This document shows, in pieces, positions 1-8,307 of a stretch of 64,000 bases of DNA. This stretch comes from Prochlorococcus sp. AG-442-N17 (lineage in GTDB: Bacteria > Cyanobacteriota > Cyanobacteriia > PCC-6307 > Cyanobiaceae). Below the pieces are notes generated by a model. It saw only the letters and a list, made by a program, of their open reading frames with translations, was not told the origin of the DNA and did not search any database. The position numbers and the translations under genes are program-made. The number at the start of each line of letters is the position of its first letter. Position 1 is the stretch's first letter. The stretch is taken from NCBI GenBank assembly GCA_003212375.1, contig QCPY01000001.1, forward strand, positions 62,001-126,000, read 5' to 3'.

Positions 1-59
1 TAAGTGGGAATAAAAAAATTTCTAACGAAATTTATGAACTCTGGATAAAAAACTCTTAA
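1..59 (+). CDS. 3' end of a truncated gene
   Basis: The third forward frame is open from the window edge (first full codon at base 3) to a TAA at 57-59. It reads as a hydrophilic tail, SGNKKISNEIYELWIKNS. The stop overlaps the end of the convergent gene on the other strand by a few bases, as often happens in this compact genome. With only 18 codons visible the protein cannot be identified, and chance openness is possible. Confidence 0.3.
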   Translation, partial: SGNKKISNEIYELWIKNS

Positions 60-271
60 ATTACTATTTTTTCAATTTTATCGATATCAATCAAAAAACA
101 ACCTCTCCTGAATTTTATTTCAACCGTTGAAGGAGATTTTATAGATATTATTTCTCCAACTTCATCGATAGCGACCAAATCAGGAGGTCTGAGCATTGGC
201 ATATTTTCGGAAGTTTTAAGATAAGGCATAGGAACTTTAAGTTTCACTTTATCTTTAATATTAAATTTCAT
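56..271 (-). CDS. sipA: SipA-like regulatory protein (DUF3148)
   Basis: This 71-residue protein carries the block MPMLRPPDLV near residues 24-33, followed by a glycine and strand-rich half with FRRGCFLIDIDKIE. Both are typical of the DUF3148/CRR42-like family. In cyanobacteria the family includes SipA, a small SH3-like protein that binds the kinase NblS and affects light and nutrient stress signalling. The length fits the family. The ATG start faces ftsH across a 113-bp divergent spacer, which presumably holds both promoters. The family call comes from remembered motif similarity; binding to NblS in this organism is inferred. Confidence 0.65.
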   Translation of the reverse strand: MKFNIKDKVKLKVPMPYLKTSENMPMLRPPDLVAIDEVGEIISIKSPSTVEIKFRRGCFLIDIDKIEKIVI

Positions 272-384
272 TATTTGTACAATAAATTCAATAATTAATC
301 TACTACAAAAAACAGTGTTAAAAAAATATCAACGAAATGCATCGTTTCATTCTAGAATCTGACAAGTATTTGTGATATGAATTA

Positions 385-2298
385 ATGAATCAAAAACTCA
401 AAACTATTTTTTTATGGGCTTTACCTATAGTTCTTGTTATAGCTCTTTCATATCAATTTCTTTCTTCTAGTAGCATAGATAGCTTAAAATCAAATGGGAC
501 TACAGTAGCTCCTAAGAATACCGCAGTCGCTAGAGTTAGTTATGGTAGATTTTTAGAATATATTAAATCTGGCAGAGTTACATCTGTAGACATATTTGAT
601 GGAGGTAGAAATGCCGTTGTTGAGACCATAGATTCCGATTTAGATAATAAAGTTCAAAGACTAAGAGTTGATTTACCAGGATTAACTCCTGAATTGATAA
701 ATAATCTTAAAAATGAAGGTATTAGTTTCGATGTTCATCCTGTAAAGACAGCCCCACCTGCATTAGGAGTTCTAGGAAATCTTCTTTTCCCCGCATTATT
801 AATAGGGGGATTAATACTATTAGCCAGGAGATCAAATGGGATGCCTGGTGGTCCAGGACAAGCTATGCAATTTGGAAAATCAAAAGCCAGATTCGCAATG
901 GATGCAGATACAGGAGTTGTATTTGACGATGTGGCTGGGGTTAATGAGGCAAAACAAGATTTAGAAGAAGTTGTTACTTTTTTGAAAAAACCAGAAAAAT
1001 TTACTTCCGTTGGAGCACGCATTCCTAAAGGAGTTCTACTAGTTGGTCCTCCTGGAACAGGCAAAACTCTTTTAGCAAAGGCAATTGCGGGCGAAGCAGG
1101 AGTACCATTCTTTTCACTATCAGGTTCAGAATTTGTTGAAATGTTTGTTGGAGTAGGAGCTAGTAGAGTAAGAGATCTTTTTAAAAAAGCTAAAGAAAAT
1201 AGTCCATGCTTAGTTTTTATAGATGAAATTGATGCGGTTGGAAGACAAAGAGGAGCTGGTATTGGAGGAGGCAATGACGAAAGAGAACAAACACTTAATC
1301 AACTCCTAACCGAGATGGATGGATTCGAAGGAAATAGTGGAATTATTATTATTGCTGCTACAAACCGTCCAGATGTTCTAGATTCTGCTTTGATGAGACC
1401 TGGAAGGTTTGATAGACAAGTTACAGTTGATGCACCAGATATCAAGGGTAGATTATCGATTCTCGAAGTTCACGCGAAAAATAAAAAGCTCCAAGAAGAT
1501 CTGACTCTAGAAAGCATAGCAAGAAGAACTCCTGGATTTACTGGGGCAGATTTGGCAAATCTTTTAAACGAGGCTGCTATTTTAACAGCTAGAAGAAGAA
1601 AAAAGTCTATAAGTATCTCAGAAATAGATGATTCAGTTGATAGAATCGTTGCAGGAATGGAAGGTTCTCCATTAACGGATGGAAGAAGCAAAAGATTAAT
1701 TGCTTATCATGAAGTGGGGCACGCCATTATTGGTACTTTAGTCAAAGCTCATGATCCTGTTCAAAAAGTAACAGTAATTCCGAGAGGACAAGCCAAAGGC
1801 CTTACTTGGTTTACACCTGATGATGATCAATCTCTTATTAGTAGAGCGAATTTAAAAGCAAGAATAATGGGAGCTCTTGGAGGAAGAGCAGCAGAAGATG
1901 TTGTATTTGGTAGAGGTGAAATAACAACTGGAGCTGGTGGGGACTTTCAACAGGTTGCTTCAATGGCGAGACAAATGGTTACCAGATTTGGTATGAGCGA
2001 ATTAGGTCCAATAGCTCTTGAAAGTGGTAACCAGGAAGTTTTTGTCGGCAGAGATTTAATGACAAGAAGTGAAGTTTCTGATTCTATTTCTAAACAAATT
2101 GATGAGAGCGTAAGAGTTATGGTCAAAGATTGCTACAAAGAAACTTATTCAATAATTAGTAAAAATAGAAATGCAATGGATAAATTAGTTGATTTATTGA
2201 TTGAAAGAGAAACTTTAGATGGTGAAGAATTTACAAAAATACTCTCTGAATTTACTACTATTCCTGAGAAAGAAAGAACTCCCCAACTATTAAATTAA
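385..2298 (+). CDS. ftsH: ATP-dependent zinc metalloprotease FtsH
   Basis: FtsH is a membrane-anchored AAA+ protease; in cyanobacteria it removes damaged photosystem II D1 and other membrane proteins as a hexamer. The 637-residue protein has an N-terminal membrane segment (about residues 8-27), a lumenal or periplasmic domain and a second membrane segment (about 130-147). It has Walker A GPPGTGKT at 221-228, Walker B VFIDE at 277-281, the second region of homology around ATNRPD and RPGRFDR at 325-344, and the zinc site HEVGH at 442-446 with Asp520 as likely third ligand. All key residues are intact and the length is usual. It converges on clpP with a 4-bp overlap, so two proteases sit tail to tail. 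Confidence 0.97.
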   Translation: MNQKLKTIFLWALPIVLVIALSYQFLSSSSIDSLKSNGTTVAPKNTAVARVSYGRFLEYIKSGRVTSVDIFDGGRNAVVETIDSDLDNKVQRLRVDLPGLTPELINNLKNEGISFDVHPVKTAPPALGVLGNLLFPALLIGGLILLARRSNGMPGGPGQAMQFGKSKARFAMDADTGVVFDDVAGVNEAKQDLEEVVTFLKKPEKFTSVGARIPKGVLLVGPPGTGKTLLAKAIAGEAGVPFFSLSGSEFVEMFVGVGASRVRDLFKKAKENSPCLVFIDEIDAVGRQRGAGIGGGNDEREQTLNQLLTEMDGFEGNSGIIIIAATNRPDVLDSALMRPGRFDRQVTVDAPDIKGRLSILEVHAKNKKLQEDLTLESIARRTPGFTGADLANLLNEAAILTARRRKKSISISEIDDSVDRIVAGMEGSPLTDGRSKRLIAYHEVGHAIIGTLVKAHDPVQKVTVIPRGQAKGLTWFTPDDDQSLISRANLKARIMGALGGRAAEDVVFGRGEITTGAGGDFQQVASMARQMVTRFGMSELGPIALESGNQEVFVGRDLMTRSEVSDSISKQIDESVRVMVKDCYKETYSIISKNRNAMDKLVDLLIERETLDGEEFTKILSEFTTIPEKERTPQLLN

Positions 2299-2885
2299 GT
2301 TCCTCGAACTGGTTTTTTGTCTAGAACCAAATCTATTAAACCGTAATCCACTGCTTCTTGAGGAGACATATAAAAATCTCTATCTGTATCTCCTTTAATT
2401 GTTTCCAGATTTTTGCCAGTTCTTTCAGATAATTCAGAATTTAAACGCTCTTTTAGATATAAAATTTCATCTGCTTGAATTCTTATATCGCTAGCTTGAC
2501 CCCTTGCTCCACCAAGTGGTTGATGAATCATAATTCTTGAATGTCTCAAACTACTCCTTTTACCCTTCGTGCCTGCAGCGAGTAAAAAAGCACCCATACT
2601 TGCTGCCAGTCCAACACAAACAGTATGAATATCAGGTTTTACATGTTGCATGGTATCGAAGATACCTAAGCCATCATAAACTGAGCCTCCAGGAGAATTT
2701 ATGTACATATAAATATCTTTTTCAGGGTCTTCAGCTTCAAGAAAAAGTAATTGAGCCACTATCCTATTCGCAGTATCACTTGTAACTTGTTCTCCCAAAA
2801 ATATTATCCTCTCTCTTAAAAGTCTTGAGTAAATATCAAATACTCTTTCACTTCCACCAGATTCTTCCAAAACTAAAGGGATCAT
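2295..2885 (-). CDS. clpP: ATP-dependent Clp protease proteolytic subunit
   Basis: ClpP forms the tetradecameric serine peptidase barrel that works with ClpC or ClpX. The 196-residue protein has the oxyanion-region motif SPGGSVYDG at about 64-72, the nucleophile Ser96 in GLAASMGAF, His121 in MIHQPLGG and Asp170 in DTDRDFYM, so the catalytic triad is complete and it is not the inactive ClpR form. Length is standard. Cyanobacteria carry several clpP paralogues, and I cannot say from sequence alone which one this is. It lies convergent with ftsH. Confidence 0.95.
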   Translation of the reverse strand: MIPLVLEESGGSERVFDIYSRLLRERIIFLGEQVTSDTANRIVAQLLFLEAEDPEKDIYMYINSPGGSVYDGLGIFDTMQHVKPDIHTVCVGLAASMGAFLLAAGTKGKRSSLRHSRIMIHQPLGGARGQASDIRIQADEILYLKERLNSELSERTGKNLETIKGDTDRDFYMSPQEAVDYGLIDLVLDKKPVRGT

Positions 2886-2966
2886 AATAATATTTATCTG
2901 TTTATTAGATCTTAACGATATTGAGTCAGCATACGCTATGGTTATTAAGGTTTACATATAAAAAAA

Positions 2967-3575
2967 TTGAAAGAAAAATTGACTGTCTCAGATAGCAAAA
3001 AGTTATTTCATGAACAATTTCCTTACGTTATTCCTGGTTTATATAAAAGGATAGTTGATGAAATGCTTGTAGAATTAAATCTATTGAATCACCAAAATGA
3101 ATTCGTTCAAGATGATTTGTTTTGCTATGGTCTTACGGAAACATTCAAAGAATTGATTAAAGGTTACAAGCCCGAGAAACATATAGAGATTCTTTTCGAA
3201 TCATTATGTAATTCTTCAAATTTTGAACCATCAAAGATAAGAGAAATTTCTAAGAAAACTGTTGGATTATTCAAAGAAAAATCATTAAAAGAAATTTCAA
3301 ATTTATTAAAAGAAAAAACCACCTCTAACCTTTATTCATCTAGGATATTGAATATAGGTATTTATTTGATTATAGTTAATGCCACTGATTTCAATAAGAT
3401 AAAAGATTCTGAGAAAAATAAAGCTATATTTGATATTATCGATACTTTAAATTTATCAGTTAATAAAGCGGAAAAAGATATTAGTATCTATAAAAGCAGC
3501 ATTAAAAAAATGCAACAAGCCAAAGAACTGATCGAAGAAACAAAAATACAAAATAAGAAAAAAGAGAAAAAATAA
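2967..3575 (+). CDS. thf1: Thf1/Psb29, photosystem II biogenesis protein
   Basis: The 202-residue protein begins with the family signature TVSDSKKLFHEQFPYVIPGLYKRIVDEML and contains the GYKPEKHIEILFESLC block, both typical of Thf1/Psb29. In cyanobacteria and plastids Thf1 interacts with FtsH and is needed for FtsH complex accumulation and PSII repair. The charged C-terminus (about 165-202) looks coiled coil, as in the family. The start is a TTG at 2967, since no ATG precedes the conserved block. Its nearness to ftsH and clpP fits a shared PSII quality-control role, although the three genes are not one operon. Confidence 0.9.
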   Translation: MKEKLTVSDSKKLFHEQFPYVIPGLYKRIVDEMLVELNLLNHQNEFVQDDLFCYGLTETFKELIKGYKPEKHIEILFESLCNSSNFEPSKIREISKKTVGLFKEKSLKEISNLLKEKTTSNLYSSRILNIGIYLIIVNATDFNKIKDSEKNKAIFDIIDTLNLSVNKAEKDISIYKSSIKKMQQAKELIEETKIQNKKKEKK

Positions 3576-3588
3576 TTTTAATTTAAAA

Positions 3589-3747
3589 CTACTTATCGAT
3601 TCTTCTTTTATCTTTCCAAGAAATAAAAGAGATATAAATTATAGCAATGGTTATAAGGGTTAATAAAATAAAAGATGCAAAAATAAGGAATTTATTTAAA
3701 TAATCTTCATATGGAAATGATGGAAAATCATATATCAATAGAGCCAT
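3589..3747 (-). CDS. Small membrane protein overlapping petN
   Basis: A 52-residue protein starts at an ATG ([12 protein letters not shown]) inside the last 20 bases of petN, in another frame. It has one strong transmembrane helix (about residues 18-42) and a basic tail, [10 protein letters not shown]. An upstream TTG would add ten residues. The overlap with petN on the same strand suggests translational coupling. No family recognised. Confidence 0.55.
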   Translation of the reverse strand: MALLIYDFPSFPYEDYLNKFLIFASFILLTLITIAIIYISFISWKDKRRIDK

Positions 3748-3829
3748 CCCCATTTCTACCCCAAACAACCATAGCAATTGAAAAAGTAAATATTGCTGCT
3801 AAGGCAGCCCAACCCAATTGAAAAATCAT
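3728..3829 (-). CDS. petN: Cytochrome b6/f complex subunit VIII, PetN
   Basis: The 33-residue peptide begins [20 protein letters not shown] and ends [13 protein letters not shown], which matches PetN in length and order: one membrane helix followed by the conserved WGRNG turn. PetN is a structural subunit of the cytochrome b6f complex in the thylakoid membrane and is needed for its assembly. Its stop overlaps the start of the next minus-strand ORF, giving a probable two-gene transcript. Confidence 0.93.
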   Translation of the reverse strand: MIFQLGWAALAAIFTFSIAMVVWGRNGDGSIDI

Positions 3830-3963
3830 AATAACTCAGTCAGTAATTCAAATATAACAGAACTTTCAAATATTTTTAACTACATAATTAATTTTCAAAT
3901 AAAAAAATTATTTCTCAGAAGTATGATCTAATAAATACAATATAAATAAAAGATTAAATTACT

Positions 3964-4242
3964 TTGGGCAGAGTTGTTCTAAATCATAGTACACATATAG
4001 ATGGTTTGATTCCAGTTCTTAAAAAACTTGCATTAAACAATAAAGTTAAAACTGTAACTCCAGCAACAATATCAAGGGCAAGAGGAAAATCTTCTAATTT
4101 AGTGATAAGAGTTTCTATTAAAACAATTAATGGTTATAAAGCCATCGCAAGAAAGGGCAAAACTGCTCAAGAAGTTTTTATTTCAACTGATTTAAGTAAA
4201 GATGAATTAAAAAAGCTTTTAGATGTCTGTAATCATAGTTAA
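3964..4242 (+). CDS. Conserved cyanobacterial protein, DUF2103-like
   Basis: This 92-residue protein opens with GRVVLNHSTHIDGLIPVLKKLA and includes SRARGKSS and a GYKAIARKGKTAQEVF block. I associate these with DUF2103, described as predicted metal-binding proteins. The only obvious potential ligands are His8, His11 and the C-terminal Cys/His. A TTG at 3964 is used because no ATG lies upstream of the conserved start. Function is unknown. Confidence 0.65.
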   Translation: MGRVVLNHSTHIDGLIPVLKKLALNNKVKTVTPATISRARGKSSNLVIRVSIKTINGYKAIARKGKTAQEVFISTDLSKDELKKLLDVCNHS

Positions 4243-4279
4243 TGTAACGAATATGTTTTTAACTCATATAAAAAATTTA

Positions 4280-4486
4280 ATGAAATCTTATTTCAATACC
4301 CTCTTATATATTTTGTTAATATTTTCATTTGAGAATAGTGCTTATTCACTTTCGGATAATCAAATAAAACAAATATGTCAAAATAAGCCTAGAAAGTTAG
4401 ATTGTATAAAAAATTTAAAACTTAAAAATTTAGATTTAATAGAAGGCAATCGAATTGAAATCCCAGTGGTGCCTTTCAAAAAATAA
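4280..4486 (+). CDS. Small exported protein, unknown
   Basis: From the ATG at 4280 the 68-residue product starts with a signal-peptide-like segment (MKSYFNTLLYILLIFSFENSAYS; likely cleavage after AYS). The mature part has two Cys (QICQNKPRKLDC), which could form a disulfide outside the cytoplasm. An upstream in-frame ATG would bury the signal, so the internal start is preferred. It follows the DUF2103-like gene in the same direction by 37 bp. Confidence 0.6.
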   Translation: MKSYFNTLLYILLIFSFENSAYSLSDNQIKQICQNKPRKLDCIKNLKLKNLDLIEGNRIEIPVVPFKK

Positions 4487-4493
4487 ATATATT

Positions 4494-4763
4494 TTAAATT
4501 TCAAATTCTGCTTCAAAAAGAGAAAAAGCTTTATTGTAGTTAGCAATTAAATTTTCAGAATTTTCATTAAAGCCAATTAATTCATAATCATTTTTTAGTT
4601 GATCATAAGAATATACGACTTTATTAAAAGCATTCATATATTCTTTTTGGATATCCTCATCGTCTATATCATAAATTTTTGCCAAAACTAATTCTACATT
4701 TTTTTTTGATGTGTTTATTTCCTTCTCAAAATCTTTATTTAACTTTCTTCTTTTTTTGGGCAT
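4494..4763 (-). CDS. Hypothetical acidic protein
   Basis: This 89-residue soluble protein has a basic start (MPKKRRKLNKDF) and an acidic, probably helical remainder (IYDIDDEDIQKEY, SLFEAEFEI). There is no signal or membrane segment and no recognised family. It converges on the small exported protein with a 7-bp gap. Confidence 0.6.
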   Translation of the reverse strand: MPKKRRKLNKDFEKEINTSKKNVELVLAKIYDIDDEDIQKEYMNAFNKVVYSYDQLKNDYELIGFNENSENLIANYNKAFSLFEAEFEI

Positions 4764-4898
4764 TATTAAAAGATATATTTAAAATACAAATCTACAATAA
4801 TCAAAATCATGAATAAAATAAATTAAAAATTAAAAAATAAAAATATAGTTTTCAAATCAATATAAAACCAGTATATTCCAAATAAACAATCTCATAAT

Positions 4899-5336
4899 AT
4901 GGAGAAGAAAGAATCAAAAAAGGGACCAGATATAAAAAACCCTAGCTTTGAAAGAAAAAAATTAAAAGGTTCTAGAAATTCAAATAACTATAGGGATAAG
5001 CCCCTACCTTGGTGGGTTGAATTATTATTTGTACAAATCGGACTACCAGATAAATGGCTAATTAAAATCTTAAATTCCAAAAAAAATATTACAGAGTTGC
5101 TCACAAAAGAAAAAAGATTCATCTTTACATTTTTATTTGTTTTAGCAGGGCTCAGTTATTTTTTACCAGTAATTAAATACGCTAGATCAAAATTAGAGTG
5201 TGAAACTATTTCCAAAAATTATATTTTAAAAAATAAGAATCTCAACAAAATAAATAGAAAGGAACTAGGAATGTTATCTACAAATTTTTGTAATGGTGGT
5301 AATGAGATATATGAAATTGAAAATCTCAATGATTGA
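4899..5336 (+). CDS. Hypothetical single-span membrane protein
   Basis: The 145-residue product has a strongly basic N-terminal third (about residues 1-35), a Trp-containing amphipathic stretch (PLPWWVELLFVQIGLPDKWL) and one transmembrane helix (about 73-92). A C-terminal domain with two Cys follows. The basic N-terminus should stay in the cytoplasm. No family recognised. Confidence 0.65.
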   Translation: MEKKESKKGPDIKNPSFERKKLKGSRNSNNYRDKPLPWWVELLFVQIGLPDKWLIKILNSKKNITELLTKEKRFIFTFLFVLAGLSYFLPVIKYARSKLECETISKNYILKNKNLNKINRKELGMLSTNFCNGGNEIYEIENLND

Positions 5337-5417
5337 TCAAATTTTTATGTCCCAAAAAATTTAATATGTATAAACATGATTCTATAAAAAATTTTTTTAA
5401 CTTAAATAATTTATTCA

Positions 5418-5594
5418 ATGACTGATATTAGCCAACAAAAAGAAAATGTAAAAATGCATTTAAAAGATTTAAGACTAGATTTAAAAAGAATGCATCTTGC
5501 TGTAACTCAAGAATTATTACTCCCACAACCAGATGAGGTTAAAACTCTAATTTATAAAATGGAAAAATTGTTAAAAGCAATAGAATCAAAATAA
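5418..5594 (+). CDS. Small helical protein, paralogue of the gene at 6846
   Basis: This 58-residue protein, MTDISQQKENVKMHLKDLR and onward, is predicted to be entirely helical. It shares a pattern with the 75-residue protein at 6846-7073: an HL-x-x-(L/I)-R-x-(D/E)-L-(K/R)-x-MH core, then LLP and a second charged helix. The two genes lie 1.3 kb apart on opposite strands. Function unknown. Confidence 0.6.
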   Translation: MTDISQQKENVKMHLKDLRLDLKRMHLAVTQELLLPQPDEVKTLIYKMEKLLKAIESK

Positions 5595-5645
5595 ACTATA
5601 GTTTAATATTAATTAATGAGTAGTTTGCAAAAACATTAAGATTAA

Positions 5646-6005
5646 ATGAAAAATTTTTTAAAACTTACCAATTTTTTCTTACTTCTGATAATTATAACTG
5701 CTTGCAAAAAAACATTTAACCAAAAAGAATTAATAAAGGATTCTAAACAACAGACAAGTGAGCAACTGGACATAACAAATAAGAAAATGGAAGTAAGATT
5801 TTCATGTGAGAAGGATGGAATTTCTGAATTTCTAAATAATGATTGGGTTATTGTTGAAAAATATACACAAGAAAAAATATGTACATGGAAATCGGTTCCT
5901 GCTAATAAAGATTGCGATATAGACAAAGACAAAGGCTGCAAAATTACAATCCCTGATAAAATAGGTAAAGAAAAAATTTATTTATTAGAAAAAAAAATTA
6001 ATTAA
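5646..6005 (+). CDS. Putative lipoprotein
   Basis: The 119-residue product has a short basic start, a hydrophobic core and a lipobox-like IITAC with Cys20, so it is probably a lipoprotein. The mature part is hydrophilic with four further Cys (FSCEKD, ICTWKS, DCDIDKDKGC), which could form two disulfides in the periplasm. No family recognised. Another small ORF follows in the same direction 5 bp later. Confidence 0.65.
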   Translation: MKNFLKLTNFFLLLIIITACKKTFNQKELIKDSKQQTSEQLDITNKKMEVRFSCEKDGISEFLNNDWVIVEKYTQEKICTWKSVPANKDCDIDKDKGCKITIPDKIGKEKIYLLEKKIN

Positions 6006-6010
6006 CAATA

Positions 6011-6139
6011 ATGGCTAACAAAAAAGAACATTTAATGGAATTAATATTTAAGAAATTAAAAAATAATACATCAAAAAAAATATTGTTAGAAAAAAAGGAA
6101 CTTATTGAATTTATCGATTCTCTCATAAATAATAATTAA
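6011..6139 (+). CDS. Small lysine-rich protein
   Basis: A 42-residue reading frame (MANKKEHLMELIFKKLKNN and onward) is predicted to be amphipathic helical and ends in INNN. It starts 5 bp after the lipoprotein stop, which suggests one transcript. Nothing else identifies it; an ORF this short in AT-rich DNA may be fortuitous. Confidence 0.4.
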   Translation: MANKKEHLMELIFKKLKNNTSKKILLEKKELIEFIDSLINNN

Positions 6140-6209
6140 CAGTATAAAATTAAAATAATAATTTGTTAAAATGTCAAAATAAAATAAACTCTATAAATAT
6201 CAAAAGTAA

Positions 6210-6305
6210 ATGTATAATTTTTCATCTCTAACAATACTTTTAATCATTTTTTTCATATTTAGTTTATATTTTTTATTTAAAGTTACTTCTAAAGTGAAAG
6301 ATTAA
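6210..6305 (+). CDS. Single-helix membrane microprotein
   Basis: A 31-residue frame (MYNFSSLTILLIIFFIFSLY, ending KVTSKVKD) is one hydrophobic helix with a basic C-terminus. Its size resembles the small subunits of photosystems and b6f, but I cannot match it to any named subunit. Confidence 0.4.
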   Translation: MYNFSSLTILLIIFFIFSLYFLFKVTSKVKD

Positions 6306-6328
6306 ATTTAACATTCAAAATTTAATTT

Positions 6329-6511
6329 TCATATTATCGGGTCTTCTCTAAGTAATAAAATGGATTGATAATCTAAATCATCTTTTATCCACTCTTTATA
6401 TTCCTCTAAAATACATTCTTGATCCATTTTATCTAATATTTTGATTCTTTTCTTAGCATTTTCAATAGCTATTTTTATACAAAATTTAAAGTCATTAGTA
6501 TCTTTTTTCAT
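6329..6511 (-). CDS. Hypothetical helical protein
   Basis: From the ATG at 6511 the product is 60 residues (MKKDTNDFKFCIKIAIENAK and onward), charged and helical, ending LLLREDPII. A TTG 18 bases upstream is the only alternative start and adds MYIEYF. No family recognised. Confidence 0.5.
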   Translation of the reverse strand: MKKDTNDFKFCIKIAIENAKKRIKILDKMDQECILEEYKEWIKDDLDYQSILLLREDPII

Positions 6512-6659
6512 AAAATATTCTATGTACAATTAAAACTTTAATTAGTAATATTCAATTTTTTGTATTACAAATAACATTAATAGACATTCGTTCAATATGA
6601 GTATCAAACAATACTGAACTATTCATATTATATTTATGATAATTATTTTATTTGAAATT

Positions 6660-6845
6660 ATGCCCTACGAAGCTGGTAGTAAAGAATGTAGACATTTGAT
6701 TGATTCTAAGGAGAGTTTATTGTCGGCTTTGGAATCTTTAAGTAAAATCAATTCAACAGATGTTTTGCAAGTACAGATAAGAGAAATATACAATAAGCTA
6801 GAGATTATGCATGACCAAAGAAAAAAAATAGAGTACAGCTCATAA
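6660..6845 (+). CDS. Hypothetical helical protein
   Basis: This 61-residue protein (MPYEAGSKECRHLIDSKESL and onward) is likely a helical hairpin: two heptad-like stretches separated by SKINSTDV. The longer ATG at 6636 would add a hydrophobic MIIILFEI, so the inner start is preferred. It abuts the next convergent gene with no spacer. Confidence 0.5.
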   Translation: MPYEAGSKECRHLIDSKESLLSALESLSKINSTDVLQVQIREIYNKLEIMHDQRKKIEYSS

Positions 6846-7073
6846 CTAGTTCTTTTCTACTAGAGAAAAATTAGAAATTTTAAAATCCTTTTTTAGCTTA
6901 TTTTTTTTGTCAGACAACAATTCATGAAGTGCATCTAGTTGTGCATGCACTTCTTTTACTTCATTAAGATCAGGCAATAAATCATCCTTTAAAAGCATTT
7001 GATGCATCTCTCTTAGTTCGACTCTGATATATCTTAGGTGTGAACTCACCTCTTCTCTCTTAGATGCACTCAT
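6846..7073 (-). CDS. Small helical protein, paralogue of the gene at 5418
   Basis: The 75-residue protein contains SSHLRYIRVELREMHQMLLK and LLPDLNEVKEVHAQLDALHELL, aligning by eye with the 58-residue protein at 5418-5594. Both look like two-helix coiled coils with paired MH and LLP features. A lysine-rich C-terminal extension is unique to this copy. No function known. Confidence 0.6.
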   Translation of the reverse strand: MSASKREEVSSHLRYIRVELREMHQMLLKDDLLPDLNEVKEVHAQLDALHELLSDKKNKLKKDFKISNFSLVEKN

Positions 7074-7206
7074 ATCTGCCGTTTAACATTTCAATTATAC
7101 AATATTATGCTATTGATAATTATCTAAGAGATATCTCCCATAAATATAAAAACAAAACTAAATTTTTTATTTAATAACGTTATTAATTTGTTGTAAGATA
7201 TTATTT

Positions 7207-7383
7207 ATGAAGAGAAAATCATCAAAAAAGAATCAAAAAAAAGTAATAAGGAAAAAAAATAATGAATTGGGTCAAACAAAAAATTCAGCTAAATTAATCT
7301 TATTTATATTTGGGATAGGGCCAATAATTGGAATTATAATCTTCCTATTTAGCAAAGGATTTTTTAATTCTCCAAATATTTAA
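7207..7383 (+). CDS. Basic single-span membrane protein
   Basis: A 58-residue frame has a very lysine-rich cytoplasmic start (about residues 1-29, MKRKSSKKNQKKVIRKK) and one helix, LILFIFGIGPIIGIIIFLF. This topology is common among cyanobacterial thylakoid microproteins. No family identified. Confidence 0.55.
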   Translation: MKRKSSKKNQKKVIRKKNNELGQTKNSAKLILFIFGIGPIIGIIIFLFSKGFFNSPNI

Positions 7384-7442
7384 TTTAATAATTAAATATT
7401 CATTAATAAGTAAATATTTATCAAAAAGAATTCGCAAAAAAA

Positions 7443-7652
7443 TTAGAATTTCTCAAACTTTTTAAGTGAAAATATTCTAAATCTAGCGATATTTATTGCA
7501 TTATCAGGATTTGAAATAACAAATGGATGATCAGATAAAATTTCAATTACTTTATTTATTTTCTGAGTTACATCATCGCAATCAACTTTTTGCCATTCTT
7601 CATCAAAAGAGATAGCAAAACTATCTGCGTTGTTATAAGTACGACCTTTCAT
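7443..7652 (-). CDS. Hypothetical soluble protein
   Basis: This 69-residue protein (MKGRTYNNADSFAISFDEEW and onward) ends with IARFRIFSLKKFEKF. The DEEWQKVDCDDVTQKINKVIEIL stretch looks like a folded alpha/beta unit. There is no membrane segment and no recognised family. Confidence 0.5.
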   Translation of the reverse strand: MKGRTYNNADSFAISFDEEWQKVDCDDVTQKINKVIEILSDHPFVISNPDNAINIARFRIFSLKKFEKF

Positions 7653-7817
7653 AAAAATCTAAAATCTAATTACAAATTAAATTAAAAATTAAAAACAAAA
7701 TAACGATCTATTTATAATACAAATTAAAGCTTTTGGCTAATTAAATTTTAAAATTTTCCCAAAATGTTATAAGTTGATTTGACAGAAATGTTACAATAAT
7801 GACAAATGGTTATATAA

Positions 7818-8171
7818 ATGGAAAATCCTGTCAAAAGAATTGGGTACTTACCAAGGAAAAGAGTTCTCGAAATTATAGATCAAATATCAAAAAGTGAATC
7901 TATAAGTAGATCAAAAGTTGTAGGCATACTAGTAGAAGAAGCGTTGGATGCTAGAGGTATAGCAAATTTTGGATATAGCAATTTGAGCAAAACTAAATCC
8001 ATCAATTATGAAAATCAACTAATTAAAAATACAAACGACTCTGAGGATGAGTTTGTTGATGACAGTGGATATACGATTTCTTCCCAAAAAACATTAGATA
8101 GATCTATATCAACTGAGGATATTGAACTAGCAAATAAGATTAATATCTTAAAAAAATCAGGTTTGATTTAA
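7818..8171 (+). CDS. Ribbon-helix-helix-like protein
   Basis: Residues 8-46 (GYLPRKRVLEIIDQISKSES and SRSKVVGILVEEALDARG) have the strand-helix-turn-helix pattern of CopG/Arc-type DNA-binding proteins, with the SRSKVV turn typical of that fold. The remaining 70 residues are acidic and probably flexible, ending in a short helix. It may be a small transcriptional regulator. It stands alone with no antitoxin or toxin partner visible. The fold call is from pattern only. Confidence 0.6.
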   Translation: MENPVKRIGYLPRKRVLEIIDQISKSESISRSKVVGILVEEALDARGIANFGYSNLSKTKSINYENQLIKNTNDSEDEFVDDSGYTISSQKTLDRSISTEDIELANKINILKKSGLI

Positions 8172-8307
8172 AAAATTTGGAATTATTTTAATTTGTGGTA
8201 AGTAATTGGTGCATTATTTTTAATCTATGGTTATTGTGTATCAATAATTATATTCCCAAAAATTTTTAATTTTAACATTTTCTAATTTAAAATCTTTTCC
8301 ATAAAAA

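Noticed and set aside
735-1274. 179-codon antisense frame inside ftsH
   Set aside because: It is a shadow of the conserved FtsH AAA domain. It is rich in Pro, Ser and Thr with no start signal and no domain of its own.
7818-8171. Toxin-antitoxin pair with the ribbon-helix-helix protein
   Set aside because: No toxin-like gene adjoins it; the next gene is a 436-residue DUF2130 protein 136 bp away.
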